Origin: an uncultured bacterium
GTDB taxonomy: Bacteria > Bacteroidota > Bacteroidia > Chitinophagales > Chitinophagaceae
Reading direction: 5' to 3'
Length of the DNA: 64,000 bases
NCBI GenBank assembly: GCA_903826405.1
Contig: CAIKEH010000029.1
Location: forward strand, 29,412 to 93,411
Program-made: the position numbers and the translations under genes
The notes under the pieces: generated by a model
The model's input: the letters and a program-made list of their open reading frames with translations, nothing else
The model's database searches: none
Told to the model about the DNA's origin: nothing
Part shown: positions 54,332-63,760 of the stretch, piece after piece
How positions within the stretch are numbered: position 1 is the stretch's first letter
Layout: every line of letters begins with the position of its first letter

Positions 54332-55375
54332 ATGCCATCGCTTCATAACAGGGTCTCCAGAAAGGAACTAAAGACTCGAGCGCTAAAGGATCCAACTCCC
54401 AGGACCACGCTATCATTCTATCAATATTTTCCAATTAGTGACCCGAATACTTTTCGGGATGAACTCTACAGTGACCTTTCCGAACTGGGTGTATTTGGAA
54501 GGATTTATGTTGCGGGGGAAGGGATCAATGCTCAAGTGAATGTAACTGTGGAAAAACTCGAGCAATTGAGGAATAAGATACATTCCATACCCGGTTGTGA
54601 AAACCTAAGACTGAACACAGCAGTACATGATGAGGGTAGATCCTTTTTCGTCCTCGACATCAAAGTGCGTCCACAGATAGTGGCAGATGGTATAACTGAC
54701 CCGGATTTCGATATGCAGAACAGGGGCAAGTACGTCAATGCTGAAGAATTCAATGCCATGACGGCCGAAGGGAATGCCATATTGATCGATATGCGTAATC
54801 ATTATGAGTTCGAGGTCGGTCATTTCAGGAATGCTCTTGAACTTCCAAGCGACACTTTCCGCGAACAATTACCCATGGCAGTAGACATGATGAAGGACGA
54901 ACGTGATCGCAACATCATCATGTATTGCACGGGAGGGATCCGATGTGAGAAAGCCAGTGCCTGGATGCTACATAACGGATTCAGAAAAGTTTATCATCTG
55001 GAAGGTGGCATAATCAATTATGTGAATCAGGTTCGGGAAAAAGGGTTGGAGAATCGGTTTATAGGTAAAAATTTCGTTTTCGATGACAGGTTGGGGGAGA
55101 GGGTGACTTCGGACATAATCTCACATTGCCATCAATGCGGGAAACCCTGCGACACCCATGTGAATTGTGTTAATGACGCCTGCCACTTACTTTTCATACA
55201 ATGTCCTGAATGCAGTCTGAGATTCGATTCCTGTTGCTCGGAAGAATGCAGGAAATTCAAAAATCTCCCTGCGGATGAGAAAAAACTAAAAAGGAAGGAA
55301 TTCAGAAAAGGGCATAACATCTTCAACAAATCCAGAGCCAGTCTGAAGAAACTGGGAGGATCCGAAAGACACTGA
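54332..55375 (+). CDS. trhO: tRNA uridine(34) hydroxylase, rhodanese-type
   Basis: 347 aa. The N-terminal ferredoxin-like part, a central rhodanese domain with Cys199 in MYCTGGIRCEKASAWML, and a Cys-rich C-terminal part (CHQCGKPC, CPECSLRFDSCCSEEC) match E. coli TrhO/YceA, which makes 5-hydroxyuridine at the tRNA wobble position. The C-terminus is rich in lysine. It stands after a 262-base gap in which I see nothing, and is convergent to the lactonase gene. Confidence 0.92.
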   Translation: MPSLHNRVSRKELKTRALKDPTPRTTLSFYQYFPISDPNTFRDELYSDLSELGVFGRIYVAGEGINAQVNVTVEKLEQLRNKIHSIPGCENLRLNTAVHDEGRSFFVLDIKVRPQIVADGITDPDFDMQNRGKYVNAEEFNAMTAEGNAILIDMRNHYEFEVGHFRNALELPSDTFREQLPMAVDMMKDERDRNIIMYCTGGIRCEKASAWMLHNGFRKVYHLEGGIINYVNQVREKGLENRFIGKNFVFDDRLGERVTSDIISHCHQCGKPCDTHVNCVNDACHLLFIQCPECSLRFDSCCSEECRKFKNLPADEKKLKRKEFRKGHNIFNKSRASLKKLGGSERH

Positions 55376-55393
55376 TCCAATTGCAGGAATAGA

Positions 55394-56530
55394 TTACTTA
55401 GTCATGTCCGACCAGATGAGACAGACGGGAGAGGGGATATTTATCCTTTTCCCGGTATCGCTGATCATACCGGTCTTTTTGTCTACTCGGAAAACCACTA
55501 CTTGATCTGAATCCCTGTTGGCAACAAGCAGCCAGTCTCCGGAGGGATCAAAGCAAAAATTGCGCGGATGAATCCCTAATGAAGAGGGGGTCCCTTTTAT
55601 GCTGACTTTACCGTTGGACTTATCGATTTCGAAAACGGCGATCGTATTGGATGTACCTCTGTTGGAAGCATATAGGAAACGACCATCGGGTGAAATATGT
55701 ATATCTGCTGAGCCAGCGTCCCCATTGAATCCACTGGGCAATGAACTGATGGATTGAATGATTTTTAAACTGCCCGTCTTCTTATCGACACGGAAAACAG
55801 TCACCGTTCCGGTCAGCTCCTGAATGATATAGGCATAGGGCAGGGTGGCATGGAAAATGATATGACGAGGTCCTGTTCCTGCTTTGACTTCGGCGTATGG
55901 CATAGATGCCGGGACGGCCTTTCCACTAGCGGCATCAAAGGAGTAGATATAGACTTTATCCAGACCGAGGTCAGGCACATAAATAAACTTATTGTCTGCA
56001 GAAATCACGGTTTCATGCACATGTGGTTTATCCTGCCTGCGCTTGTCAAATCCGGTACCCTGGTGTGAGATACGGGTCACGGCTTCACCCAAAGACCCAC
56101 CTTTCAAGATGGGAAGAATACTCAAGTTGCCGCTGCTGTAATTACCGACGATGACCCATTTACCGGATCTGTCCACGGTCACATAACAAGGATCATCACC
56201 TCCTGAGGGCTGTTCATTAAGTTTAAGCAAGTAGCCAGAATGCCTGTTCAATGAATAGGCAAAAACCTTACCTCCATGTCCTTGGTCATTGCTCTCGCTG
56301 ACCGCATAGACATGATTACGATCGGGGGAAAGACACAGGAAAGAAGGATTCTTGATACCCGTAGCCTTGCCCACTGCACTTTGATCGGCATTTGCAGGGT
56401 TGAACCGGTGTACATAGATCCCTTCACTCTTGCCTGAAGTATAGGTGCCGGTGATCAAAAAACTTTCCTGAGCCTTCATGGCCAGGGAGACAGATAAAAA
56501 GATCATGAACGGTGTGATTTTCCGGAGCAT
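55394..56530 (-). CDS. Exported lactonase-family seven-bladed beta-propeller protein
   Basis: 378 aa. A signal peptide ends near MKAQ. The propeller blades show repeated FxVDKKTGxL motifs, with the typical HIxFHATLPYAYIIQE, ADIHISPDGRFLYASNRG and GIHPRNFCFDPSGDWLLVANRD. The family includes 6-phosphogluconolactonase (Pgl) and cis,cis-muconate lactonizing enzymes. Because the protein is exported, a role in intracellular pentose phosphate flow is unlikely; lactones formed by the sugar dehydrogenase could be a substrate (inference). Confidence 0.89.
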   Translation of the reverse strand: MLRKITPFMIFLSVSLAMKAQESFLITGTYTSGKSEGIYVHRFNPANADQSAVGKATGIKNPSFLCLSPDRNHVYAVSESNDQGHGGKVFAYSLNRHSGYLLKLNEQPSGGDDPCYVTVDRSGKWVIVGNYSSGNLSILPILKGGSLGEAVTRISHQGTGFDKRRQDKPHVHETVISADNKFIYVPDLGLDKVYIYSFDAASGKAVPASMPYAEVKAGTGPRHIIFHATLPYAYIIQELTGTVTVFRVDKKTGSLKIIQSISSLPSGFNGDAGSADIHISPDGRFLYASNRGTSNTIAVFEIDKSNGKVSIKGTPSSLGIHPRNFCFDPSGDWLLVANRDSDQVVVFRVDKKTGMISDTGKRINIPSPVCLIWSDMTK

Positions 56531-56576
56531 GTTCAGAGATTTATGTAATGGAATAGGCGATCAGTGTCATGGAGGG

Positions 56577-57506
56577 TCATGCATTCAATTTCACCAGGCT
56601 GGCAACCACCCGATCATATATTTCCTGTTCGGGCAAAGTTTCGGGCCGGAAAGGTTGGCCGATCACCTTTTCATAAAGTTCAATATACCGGTTAGAAATT
56701 GTCCGAATCCACTCATCAGACATGGCGGGAACAATTTGCCCCTCCTTGCCCATGAAGCCATTCGATATGAGCCATTCCCTGACGAATTCCTTGCTCAATT
56801 GCTTTTGCCTTTCTCCGGAGAGCTGACGATCTTCGAAACCTTCGGCATGGAAATATCGGGAAGAATCAGGAGTATGGATCTCGTCCATGAGATAGATGAT
56901 GTCCCCGATCCTGCCGAATTCATATTTGGTATCGGCCAGTATAAGGCCTTGTTTGAGTGCGATGCTCCTGCCTCTTTCAAATAAAGCGAAAGTGTATCTG
57001 GTCAAAATTTCCCATTCTTCTGCAGTGGCGAGTCCTCTGTCTATGATCTCTTCAGGCGTAATATCCTCGTCATGTCCAGCATCGGCTTTAGTACTTGGAG
57101 TGATGATGGGGGTGGGGAAGAAATCGTTTTCTTTAAGACCATCCGGCATAGAAGCTCCGCAGAGTACCCTTTTACCCGAGGAATAGGTCCTCCAAGCATG
57201 ACCCACGAGGTTATTCCGTACGACCATTTCGATGCGGAAGGGCGTGCATTTTCTGCCTATGGATACCGAAGGGGCAGGAACATCTGCCAGCCAATTAGGA
57301 CAGATATCGGAAGTGCCCCGGAGCATATGAGCTGCGATCTGATTCAAAACCTGCCCCTTGAACGGGATGGGGCGGGGCAGTATCACGTCGAAAGCTGATA
57401 TTCGGTCACTCGCGACCATGACCAGCCATTCGTTTTGGATGGTGTACACGTCCCTCACTTTACCCTTGTAAAAACCCGTCTGTCCAGGGAACTGAAATGT
57501 GCTCAT
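56577..57506 (-). CDS. purC: Phosphoribosylaminoimidazole-succinocarboxamide synthase
   Basis: 309 aa from the ATG at 57506 (an in-frame start at 57578 adds 24 residues outside the family). It catalyses the SAICAR step of purine synthesis. [41 protein letters not shown], and [29 protein letters not shown] are signature blocks. The form is the longer, yeast Ade1-like type found in Bacteroidota rather than the 237-aa E. coli type. Confidence 0.94.
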   Translation of the reverse strand: MSTFQFPGQTGFYKGKVRDVYTIQNEWLVMVASDRISAFDVILPRPIPFKGQVLNQIAAHMLRGTSDICPNWLADVPAPSVSIGRKCTPFRIEMVVRNNLVGHAWRTYSSGKRVLCGASMPDGLKENDFFPTPIITPSTKADAGHDEDITPEEIIDRGLATAEEWEILTRYTFALFERGRSIALKQGLILADTKYEFGRIGDIIYLMDEIHTPDSSRYFHAEGFEDRQLSGERQKQLSKEFVREWLISNGFMGKEGQIVPAMSDEWIRTISNRYIELYEKVIGQPFRPETLPEQEIYDRVVASLVKLNA

Positions 57507-57657
57507 ATTGCTAAAATAGCGCCATGCGCTCATTTCAACAAGGAGGAATGGGCATAAAATTTCAACATTTTCAGCCACTTAACTTGCCAAAAATAATTTT
57601 AACTATAGGATAACATGATGTATTTTGGAAAAAATTTGTACGTCAAAATTCTTGCTT

Positions 57658-60390
57658 ATGAAAAAATTGGTGGGCTTTACGGCCCTCATGCTGCTTATGC
57701 TCCCTTACTTGGTGCATGCACAGAATTTAACCCTTACCGGGAACGTCAAGAGCAGTTCCACCAATGAGAAGGTCGGAGCTGTTTCCGTAACCCTGAAGGG
57801 AACATCATTCGGCACATTTACCAATGATAATGGGAACTTCCGCCTCACTGTGCCAACTTCCATCGCCTTTCCTGCAACCCTTGTTGTATCCTCTATTGGT
57901 TATGATGCTAAGGAGATCATCATCAATGCTGCCGGAGATGTATCTACTGTCACCCTAACACCCTCCGCCTCTCTGTCAGAGGAAGTTGTAGTGGCTGCAA
58001 CAAGACTCCCAACTAGGATCCTCGAGTCGCCCGTTTCCATTGAACGGGTGGGCCTTTCCGCCATCAGGAATGCGCCTGCGGCCAATTATTACGACATGGT
58101 CACCAATATGAAAGGTGTGGACATGTATGCATCCAGTTTGACTTTCAAGACCCCGACAACACGTGGTTTTGGCGGCAGTGGCAATGCCCGTTTCAATCAG
58201 ATAGTGGATGGAATGGATAACCAGGCTCCTGGTCTCAATTTCTCCGTAGGTTCAATCATCGGTTTGTCAGAGCTGGATGTGGAAAGCATGGAATTGCTTC
58301 CTGGTGCATCCTCCGCACTATATGGTCCAGGTGGCATGAACGGAACCTTGGTCGTGAACAGCAAAAGCCCGTTCAAATATCAGGGACTTTCCTTCCAAAT
58401 GAAGAATGGCGCCATGCATGTGGACTCCAAATATCGTTCCCCTTCGCCTTATTTTAATTGGGGATTGAGGTGGGCACAGAAGGTTTCTGATAAATTTGCA
58501 TATAAAATAAACGCAGAAATTATACAAGCCAAGGATTGGCTTGCAGCAGACAAAAGGAACTACAAACGTGTTGGAACTGATGGCAAAATCATACCTGGTA
58601 CCCGTGACACAGATCCCAACTATGATGGGGTCAACGTTTATGGGGATGAGACCACGGTTGACCTGAACCTGGTGATGAAAGGTATTGCTGCTCAAGCACC
58701 TTTTCTCGCTCCATACATCAGTACATTGACCACCAACCCCAATCCTGTATCCCGCACCGGATATGACGAAAAAGATGTCGTCAATCCGAATGCCGTCAAC
58801 ATCAAAGTCGGAGGCTCCCTGAATTATCGATTCAATAACGGGGTCGAAGCTATATTTGAAGCTTACTGGGGAACGGGGAATGCCGTTTATACCGGTTCTG
58901 AGCGCTATGCCCTGAAGGGGTTGAAAATGGGTCAATACAAGTTCGACCTCGTCGGGAAAAACTGGTTCCTCAGAGCCTATACCACACAGGAGAATGCAGG
59001 TGAATCTTATAACTCCACAGTGGCCACCCGCCTTTTCAATGAGGCCTGGAAACCTTCCACACAATGGTATCCCGTATATGGACAAGCCTACCTTAACAGC
59101 AAGATGAATGGGATGAGCGATATAGATGCTCATAATGCCGCACGATCTATTGCAGATATCGGACGACCAGATGCTGGCAGTGATCAATTCAAGCGCTTAT
59201 ATGATTCTGTTCGCCTGCGCCCGATCTCCGCAGGGGGTGGATTGCTGGTGGATAGAAGTAACCTCTATTCTCTGGAAGGACAGTACAACCTGACTCCCTT
59301 CACGGGAAAATTCGCGGAAATTCTGGTAGGTGCCAACTACAGGAGATATGAGCTCAATTCTTTGGGAACGCTATTTTCAGACACAGCCGGTCATATTCCC
59401 ATTTCCGAGTTTGGTGCATACGCACAGGTGACAAAAGCGTTGGGAGGTAATGTCAAACTGAGCGTTTCTGCACGTTATGACAAAAATTCTAATTTCAAAG
59501 GCAGACTTACACCAAGGGCAACATTGCTGGTCAAACTGGCAGAGAACAACCACTTGCGATTCTCTTACCAAACAGCCTATCGTTTTCCAACCAACCAGCA
59601 ACAATACATCAATCTGCCCGCGGGCAGCAATACCCGTATTATCGGAGGTATACCCTCCATGCTTAAGTTCTTCCATTTCGATACCAACCCCGTTTATGAT
59701 CTGAATACGCTTGGCCTGGGTATACCCAAAGTGAAAACCTTCGGTGAATTCAAGCCGGAATCGCTGACATCCTATGAGGTTGGATATCGAGGTTTGGTGG
59801 CCAATAAAAGGTTACTCATTGATGCTTACGGCTATTGGGGCGTATACCATAACTTCATTGTACGATCTCTCGTAGCTCAAAGCCTTACAGGTAACCCTAA
59901 CGATCTAGCCGATCCGAATAAAAGCCAGATTCTTTCCGTACCGGAAAACCTGAGCAATTCAGATAGGGTCACCACATTTGGCTGGGGTCTTAGTCTGGAG
60001 TATCGCTTGCAACATGGTTTCTACGTAAGCGGTAATTTTTCATCTGATATCATTGAAGGTGTTCCTGAAGGATACCAGGCAGGCTACAACACCCCGCGCT
60101 TCCGTACAAACGCGATGTTCGGAAACTCAGGTTTCGGTGGTTCCAAACGCTGGGGATTCAACGTTACCTATCGCTGGCAGGATTCATTCTTTTGGGAAGC
60201 AGATTTCATAAATGGTGCTGTACCAGCATACCATACCCTTGATGCGCAGGTGAGCTATAAATTCCCATCGATCAAATCCATGGTCAGGATCGGAGCGAAC
60301 AACCTGTTGAATCAGTACTATGTCACCGCGCCCGGGAATCCTTCCATAGGCGGCATGTACTATGTACAATTCGCATACAATGTATTCTGA
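57658..60390 (+). CDS. TonB-dependent receptor with carboxypeptidase-regulatory N-terminus
   Basis: 910 aa from the ATG at 57658 (an upstream TTG at 57625 is not needed). The signal peptide ends near VHAQ. A carboxypeptidase-like domain (about 25-110) is followed by the plug (VVAATRLPTRILESPVSIERVGLSAIRNAP; DGMDNQAPGLNFSVGSIIGLSELDVESMELLPGASSALYGPGGMNG) and the 22-strand barrel ending in Phe (FAYNVF). It imports an unknown ligand with TonB energy. No SusD gene is next to it; instead a fasciclin lipoprotein follows after 28 bases and is likely co-expressed. Confidence 0.93.
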   Translation: MKKLVGFTALMLLMLPYLVHAQNLTLTGNVKSSSTNEKVGAVSVTLKGTSFGTFTNDNGNFRLTVPTSIAFPATLVVSSIGYDAKEIIINAAGDVSTVTLTPSASLSEEVVVAATRLPTRILESPVSIERVGLSAIRNAPAANYYDMVTNMKGVDMYASSLTFKTPTTRGFGGSGNARFNQIVDGMDNQAPGLNFSVGSIIGLSELDVESMELLPGASSALYGPGGMNGTLVVNSKSPFKYQGLSFQMKNGAMHVDSKYRSPSPYFNWGLRWAQKVSDKFAYKINAEIIQAKDWLAADKRNYKRVGTDGKIIPGTRDTDPNYDGVNVYGDETTVDLNLVMKGIAAQAPFLAPYISTLTTNPNPVSRTGYDEKDVVNPNAVNIKVGGSLNYRFNNGVEAIFEAYWGTGNAVYTGSERYALKGLKMGQYKFDLVGKNWFLRAYTTQENAGESYNSTVATRLFNEAWKPSTQWYPVYGQAYLNSKMNGMSDIDAHNAARSIADIGRPDAGSDQFKRLYDSVRLRPISAGGGLLVDRSNLYSLEGQYNLTPFTGKFAEILVGANYRRYELNSLGTLFSDTAGHIPISEFGAYAQVTKALGGNVKLSVSARYDKNSNFKGRLTPRATLLVKLAENNHLRFSYQTAYRFPTNQQQYINLPAGSNTRIIGGIPSMLKFFHFDTNPVYDLNTLGLGIPKVKTFGEFKPESLTSYEVGYRGLVANKRLLIDAYGYWGVYHNFIVRSLVAQSLTGNPNDLADPNKSQILSVPENLSNSDRVTTFGWGLSLEYRLQHGFYVSGNFSSDIIEGVPEGYQAGYNTPRFRTNAMFGNSGFGGSKRWGFNVTYRWQDSFFWEADFINGAVPAYHTLDAQVSYKFPSIKSMVRIGANNLLNQYYVTAPGNPSIGGMYYVQFAYNVF

Positions 60391-60418
60391 TCAATAACAC
60401 TGAAAAAGTCAAGAGCAT

Positions 60419-61636
60419 ATGAAAAGATCCATATATTTCCTGCGGTTACCGATGGCAGCCCTCTTAATAGGCCTTGCCTTTGCTTCCTGTAACAAGGACG
60501 TGCCTCCAGCAGTACCGATCAACTATCCTGACAATTCGGGACAAACCATTGCGGAGATCATCAGCGGTGACACTTCATATAGTTTCCTCACCGCTGCATT
60601 GACACGGACCGGATTGATCCAGTCACTCGCGAAGACCAACTCCACATTCACATTCTTCGCTCCCAAAAACGATGCATTTAGATATGCAGGAATTCCAAGC
60701 GCGGATGTGGTCAACGCTCTTCCATTGGAATTACTCGTTCCCGTGTTGCAATATCATTTGGTACCGGGCCAGATATATTCGTCTTTGAATATACAGCCAG
60801 TCTATCCCAATGTACAATTGCCAACGGCTTTCACCTTCCCGGCACCCAACACAAGTCCTTTGGTCCGTTTCTCCACTTTCCCTTCCAGAAGGGATAATGG
60901 GGCTTGGGTGAACAATATCCCATTGGTAGCAACTGACATAAAGGCCTCTAATGGCATTATTCACAATCCCTTCACCCTGGTGATGCCACCCTCACGCTCT
61001 CTTTGGGACCGGATCAATAGTGACACGGCAAGCAACAACAACAAATCGCTTGCTTATCTCAGAGCCGCCCTCATACGTGCAGATAGCGGTGTAGCCCCCA
61101 CGAGCTTCAACAGCCTGATTTACACACTCAGTTATCCGCTGGTGAATGCCACAGTTTTCGCACCAACGGATTCCGCATTCCAATCACTCTTGACCGGAGC
61201 CATCGCCCAAGCATTGATCGCCCAGAGCGTGCCTCCCCAGATAGCCATCCAACAAGCACAGTATCTGGCCTCAACACCGGCAGTATTCCAAAACCCAGCC
61301 TTGTTCGGTGCATTGTCCGCACAAACAGTGAAGGGGATATTGGTATATCATGTCTTGCTTAACCGGACTTTCACCAACAACATCCCATCCACGGCAACGG
61401 CCATTCCCACCGTATTGAATACGGTCTATTCCCAACATCCCGGCATCGTGGCAACGGCAGCATTTTACCCACCACCTTATCCACCGAGTGTTTATGCAGC
61501 CTCGGTCAAAGGTCTAGCCAATGGAACGGCGTCCAAGATCTATGTCAATCCAACGCCCGAACCTTATGGAACGAGCGACCAACACTATTATAATGGTGTA
61601 TTGCACAAGATAGATCAGGTCATGCTTCCTCAATGA
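60419..61636 (+). CDS. Fasciclin-domain lipoprotein
   Basis: 405 aa. The lipobox ends at Cys24 (LAFASC). Two FAS1 domains are seen: about 40-185 (GDTSYSFLTAALTRTGL ... FTFFAPKNDAF ... YHLVPGQI) and about 210-400 (ATVFAPTDSAFQSLL ... ILVYHVLLNRTF). FAS1 domains mediate adhesion or binding of extracellular polymers. It sits 28 bases after the TonB receptor, so it may be the surface partner of that receptor in place of SusD. Confidence 0.88.
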   Translation: MKRSIYFLRLPMAALLIGLAFASCNKDVPPAVPINYPDNSGQTIAEIISGDTSYSFLTAALTRTGLIQSLAKTNSTFTFFAPKNDAFRYAGIPSADVVNALPLELLVPVLQYHLVPGQIYSSLNIQPVYPNVQLPTAFTFPAPNTSPLVRFSTFPSRRDNGAWVNNIPLVATDIKASNGIIHNPFTLVMPPSRSLWDRINSDTASNNNKSLAYLRAALIRADSGVAPTSFNSLIYTLSYPLVNATVFAPTDSAFQSLLTGAIAQALIAQSVPPQIAIQQAQYLASTPAVFQNPALFGALSAQTVKGILVYHVLLNRTFTNNIPSTATAIPTVLNTVYSQHPGIVATAAFYPPPYPPSVYAASVKGLANGTASKIYVNPTPEPYGTSDQHYYNGVLHKIDQVMLPQ

Positions 61637-61658
61637 TCCCAAATCGATCTAACGAACG

Positions 61659-61686
61659 AAAAAGGCTTCCCTAAGGAAGCCTTTTT
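61659..61686. terminator. Bidirectional terminator
   Basis: A perfect 12-bp stem AAAAAGGCTTCC/GGAAGCCTTTTT around CTAA, between the convergent fasciclin and ychF genes. Confidence 0.9.
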
Positions 61687-61704
61687 CATATTTGAAAAGA
61701 GATG

Positions 61705-62805
61705 TCAGACATTGAACCGGAAATGCATGATGTCACCATCAAGGACCAGGTACTCCTTTCCTTGAACGGCCAGTTTACCAGCATCACGACAGGCCGCTTC
61801 AGAGCCATATCGGACGAAGTCTTCGTAGCCCATGACCTCGGCGCGGATGAACCCTTTTTCGAAATCCGTATGAATTACGGCCGCCGCCTGTGGTGCCAAT
61901 GTGCCTCGGGTTATGGTCCATGCCCGGACCTCCTGGACACCCGCGGTGAAGTAAGTGATCAGGTTAAGCAGGTGGTAAGTGGCCCGAATGAGTCGGGTGA
62001 CCCCACTCTCGTGAAGGCCAAGGTCCTCTAGAAACATTTTCCGATCATCATAACTTTCCATGACGGCGATTTCACTTTCAATAGCGGCACTGACGTATAA
62101 GATCTCTGCATTCTCCCCGCTGATCGCTTCCACCACTTTATTGGTATGAGCATTTCCGGTCACCACGCTCTTCTCATCAACGTTACAAACATAAATGACG
62201 GGTTTCATGGTGAGCAGAAAAAGGTCATCCAAAAATTTGACCCTGTCCTCTGTACTGACTTCAAAGGAACGGGCATTCTTTCCTTGCTCCATATGTGATT
62301 TCAGGGCAACGAGGATCTCATGACCACGTTGAAGCTCCCTGTCACCCGTCTTGAGCAGCTTTTCAGTCCGGGAAATCTTCTTGTCGACACTATCCAGGTC
62401 CTTCAATTGCAGTTCTGTATCGATCACTTCCTTATCTCGTATTGGATTCACGTTCCCATCAACATGGATCACATTGTCATCATCGAAACACCGAAGGACA
62501 TGGATGATGGCGTCTGTTGCCCTTATGTTTCCCAAAAACTGGTTACCCAGCCCTTCACCCTTGCTTGCCCCTTTCACTAGTCCGGCAATGTCCACGATCT
62601 CTACCGTGGTGGGAACTACTCGATTAGGTTTCACAAGCTTCTCCAATTCGATCAGACGATCATCGGGGACCGTGATCACGCCGACGTTTGGCTCGATCGT
62701 GCAAAAAGGGAAATTCGCCGCCTGAGCCTTCGCGTTACTGAGTGCGTTGAACAGGGTGGATTTGCCCACATTGGGTAATCCGACTATGCCAGCTTGTAGT
62801 GCCAT
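61705..62805 (-). CDS. ychF: Redox-regulated ATPase YchF (Obg-family)
   Basis: 366 aa. The P-loop is GLPNVGKSTLFNAL, the switch region DIAGLVKGASKGEGLGNQFL and the G4-like motif YVCNVDEKS, followed by a coiled-coil insert and the C-terminal TGS domain (YFTAGVQEVRAWTI...EYLVLDGDIMHFRFNV). The YchF branch prefers ATP over GTP and affects ribosome and oxidative stress functions. The gene is single, ending at a shared terminator. Confidence 0.96.
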   Translation of the reverse strand: MALQAGIVGLPNVGKSTLFNALSNAKAQAANFPFCTIEPNVGVITVPDDRLIELEKLVKPNRVVPTTVEIVDIAGLVKGASKGEGLGNQFLGNIRATDAIIHVLRCFDDDNVIHVDGNVNPIRDKEVIDTELQLKDLDSVDKKISRTEKLLKTGDRELQRGHEILVALKSHMEQGKNARSFEVSTEDRVKFLDDLFLLTMKPVIYVCNVDEKSVVTGNAHTNKVVEAISGENAEILYVSAAIESEIAVMESYDDRKMFLEDLGLHESGVTRLIRATYHLLNLITYFTAGVQEVRAWTITRGTLAPQAAAVIHTDFEKGFIRAEVMGYEDFVRYGSEAACRDAGKLAVQGKEYLVLDGDIMHFRFNV

Positions 62806-63015
62806 GGAATTTCTTGTTTCTTTCGGGCGCGAAGATAGCAGGAATCAGGGGAATGGCCTTCGTCATTTTAACATGAGGGCGTAATCAACTGACCCGGACT
62901 TTGCTCCAATGCAGAGAGGTCCAGAATGATCCTCCACCCGGATCTATAGACGAACATGTATCCTCAGAGCTCCTTTATTTGACGGCAAATGGCAAAGAAC
63001 AGTTTTAAAAAAATA

Positions 63016-63303
63016 TCAATCGTGAGCCCTTACTGGACCTTCTATGATCTCTGGCTTCTCGATTACCATGCCGACCATATGGTCCTTGGCAAAACCAGCG
63101 GCGATCTGGATAGATTCATCCGCACCTGCCTTGTCCTTGAAAACACTTATGGATGCACCTTCTCCATGACCCGTATCCAGCCAATAGTATCTGATAAATC
63201 CTTTCAACGCTTTCAAAAGAGGAACAAATTTTTCCCTAAGGGATGCATCAATCTTTTGACCATCTGCAGGACTGAAATGATAATGTCGTATTACAGCATA
63301 CAT
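63016..63303 (-). CDS. Small alpha/beta-barrel-like protein (ABM-like), first tandem copy
   Basis: 95 aa. MYAVIRHYHF at the start and KGFIRYYWLDTGHGEGASISVFKDKAGADES in the middle have the beta-alpha-beta pattern of dimeric alpha-beta barrel (antibiotic biosynthesis monooxygenase-like) proteins. Enzyme activity is unknown. It has two neighbours of the same length and spacing: a degraded copy at 63388-63675 and a third that runs off the window at 63761. Confidence 0.72.
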   Translation of the reverse strand: MYAVIRHYHFSPADGQKIDASLREKFVPLLKALKGFIRYYWLDTGHGEGASISVFKDKAGADESIQIAAGFAKDHMVGMVIEKPEIIEGPVRAHD

Positions 63304-63387
63304 GCAAATAAAATTTAGTTTTCAAGCTGACCCATTCACGATCTGATCAATTCAGATGAAGCCAGACAGGAAGAAGTCGATCTCGAG

Positions 63388-63675
63388 TCAATCATGAGCA
63401 GCAATCTGTCCCTCAATCATATCCGGCAAAAGAGGCATGAACCTGGACAAGCGTTTCCGGAAAAAATCAGCGGCAAGCCGGATGGATTCATCTGCTCCGG
63501 ACTAATCCTTGAAAACGCCGAATGAAGTACCTTCTCCATTTCCCAAATCCAGGCAATAATACCTGACGAAACCTTTGTCCTGTGTGATAATCGCTACCAG
63601 ACCCTCCGCAGTCAACTTAGCTATTAAAGGTCCATATTCTGGTTTGAAACTATAGTGACGAACTACGGCATACAT
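63388..63675 (-). pseudogene. Second tandem copy of the ABM-like gene, broken by an in-frame stop
   Basis: The reading frame from ATG 63675 to TGA 63390-63388 is 288 bases, exactly the length of copy 1. It starts MYAVVRHYSFKPEYG, has KGFVRYYCLDLGNGEG and ends EGQIAAHD, the same as in copies 1 and 3. Codon 58 (63504-63502) is TAG where copies 1 and 3 have AAG (Lys). No other frameshift or stop was found, so this is a recent single-base loss, a sequencing error or a readthrough site. An upstream portion of 57 residues could still be translated. Confidence 0.85.
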
Positions 63676-63760
63676 CAATACTATATTTTAGGTTGATGAA
63701 TGTAAAACTAGGAATGTATATCGACACAGGGTGTATCCATGAGTAGAATACAAATTGGAG

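Noticed and set aside
58318..59187. A 289-codon open frame on the minus strand within the TonB receptor gene
   Set aside because: It lies wholly inside a well-supported receptor gene, has no recognisable domain and no start context; it is a shadow frame.
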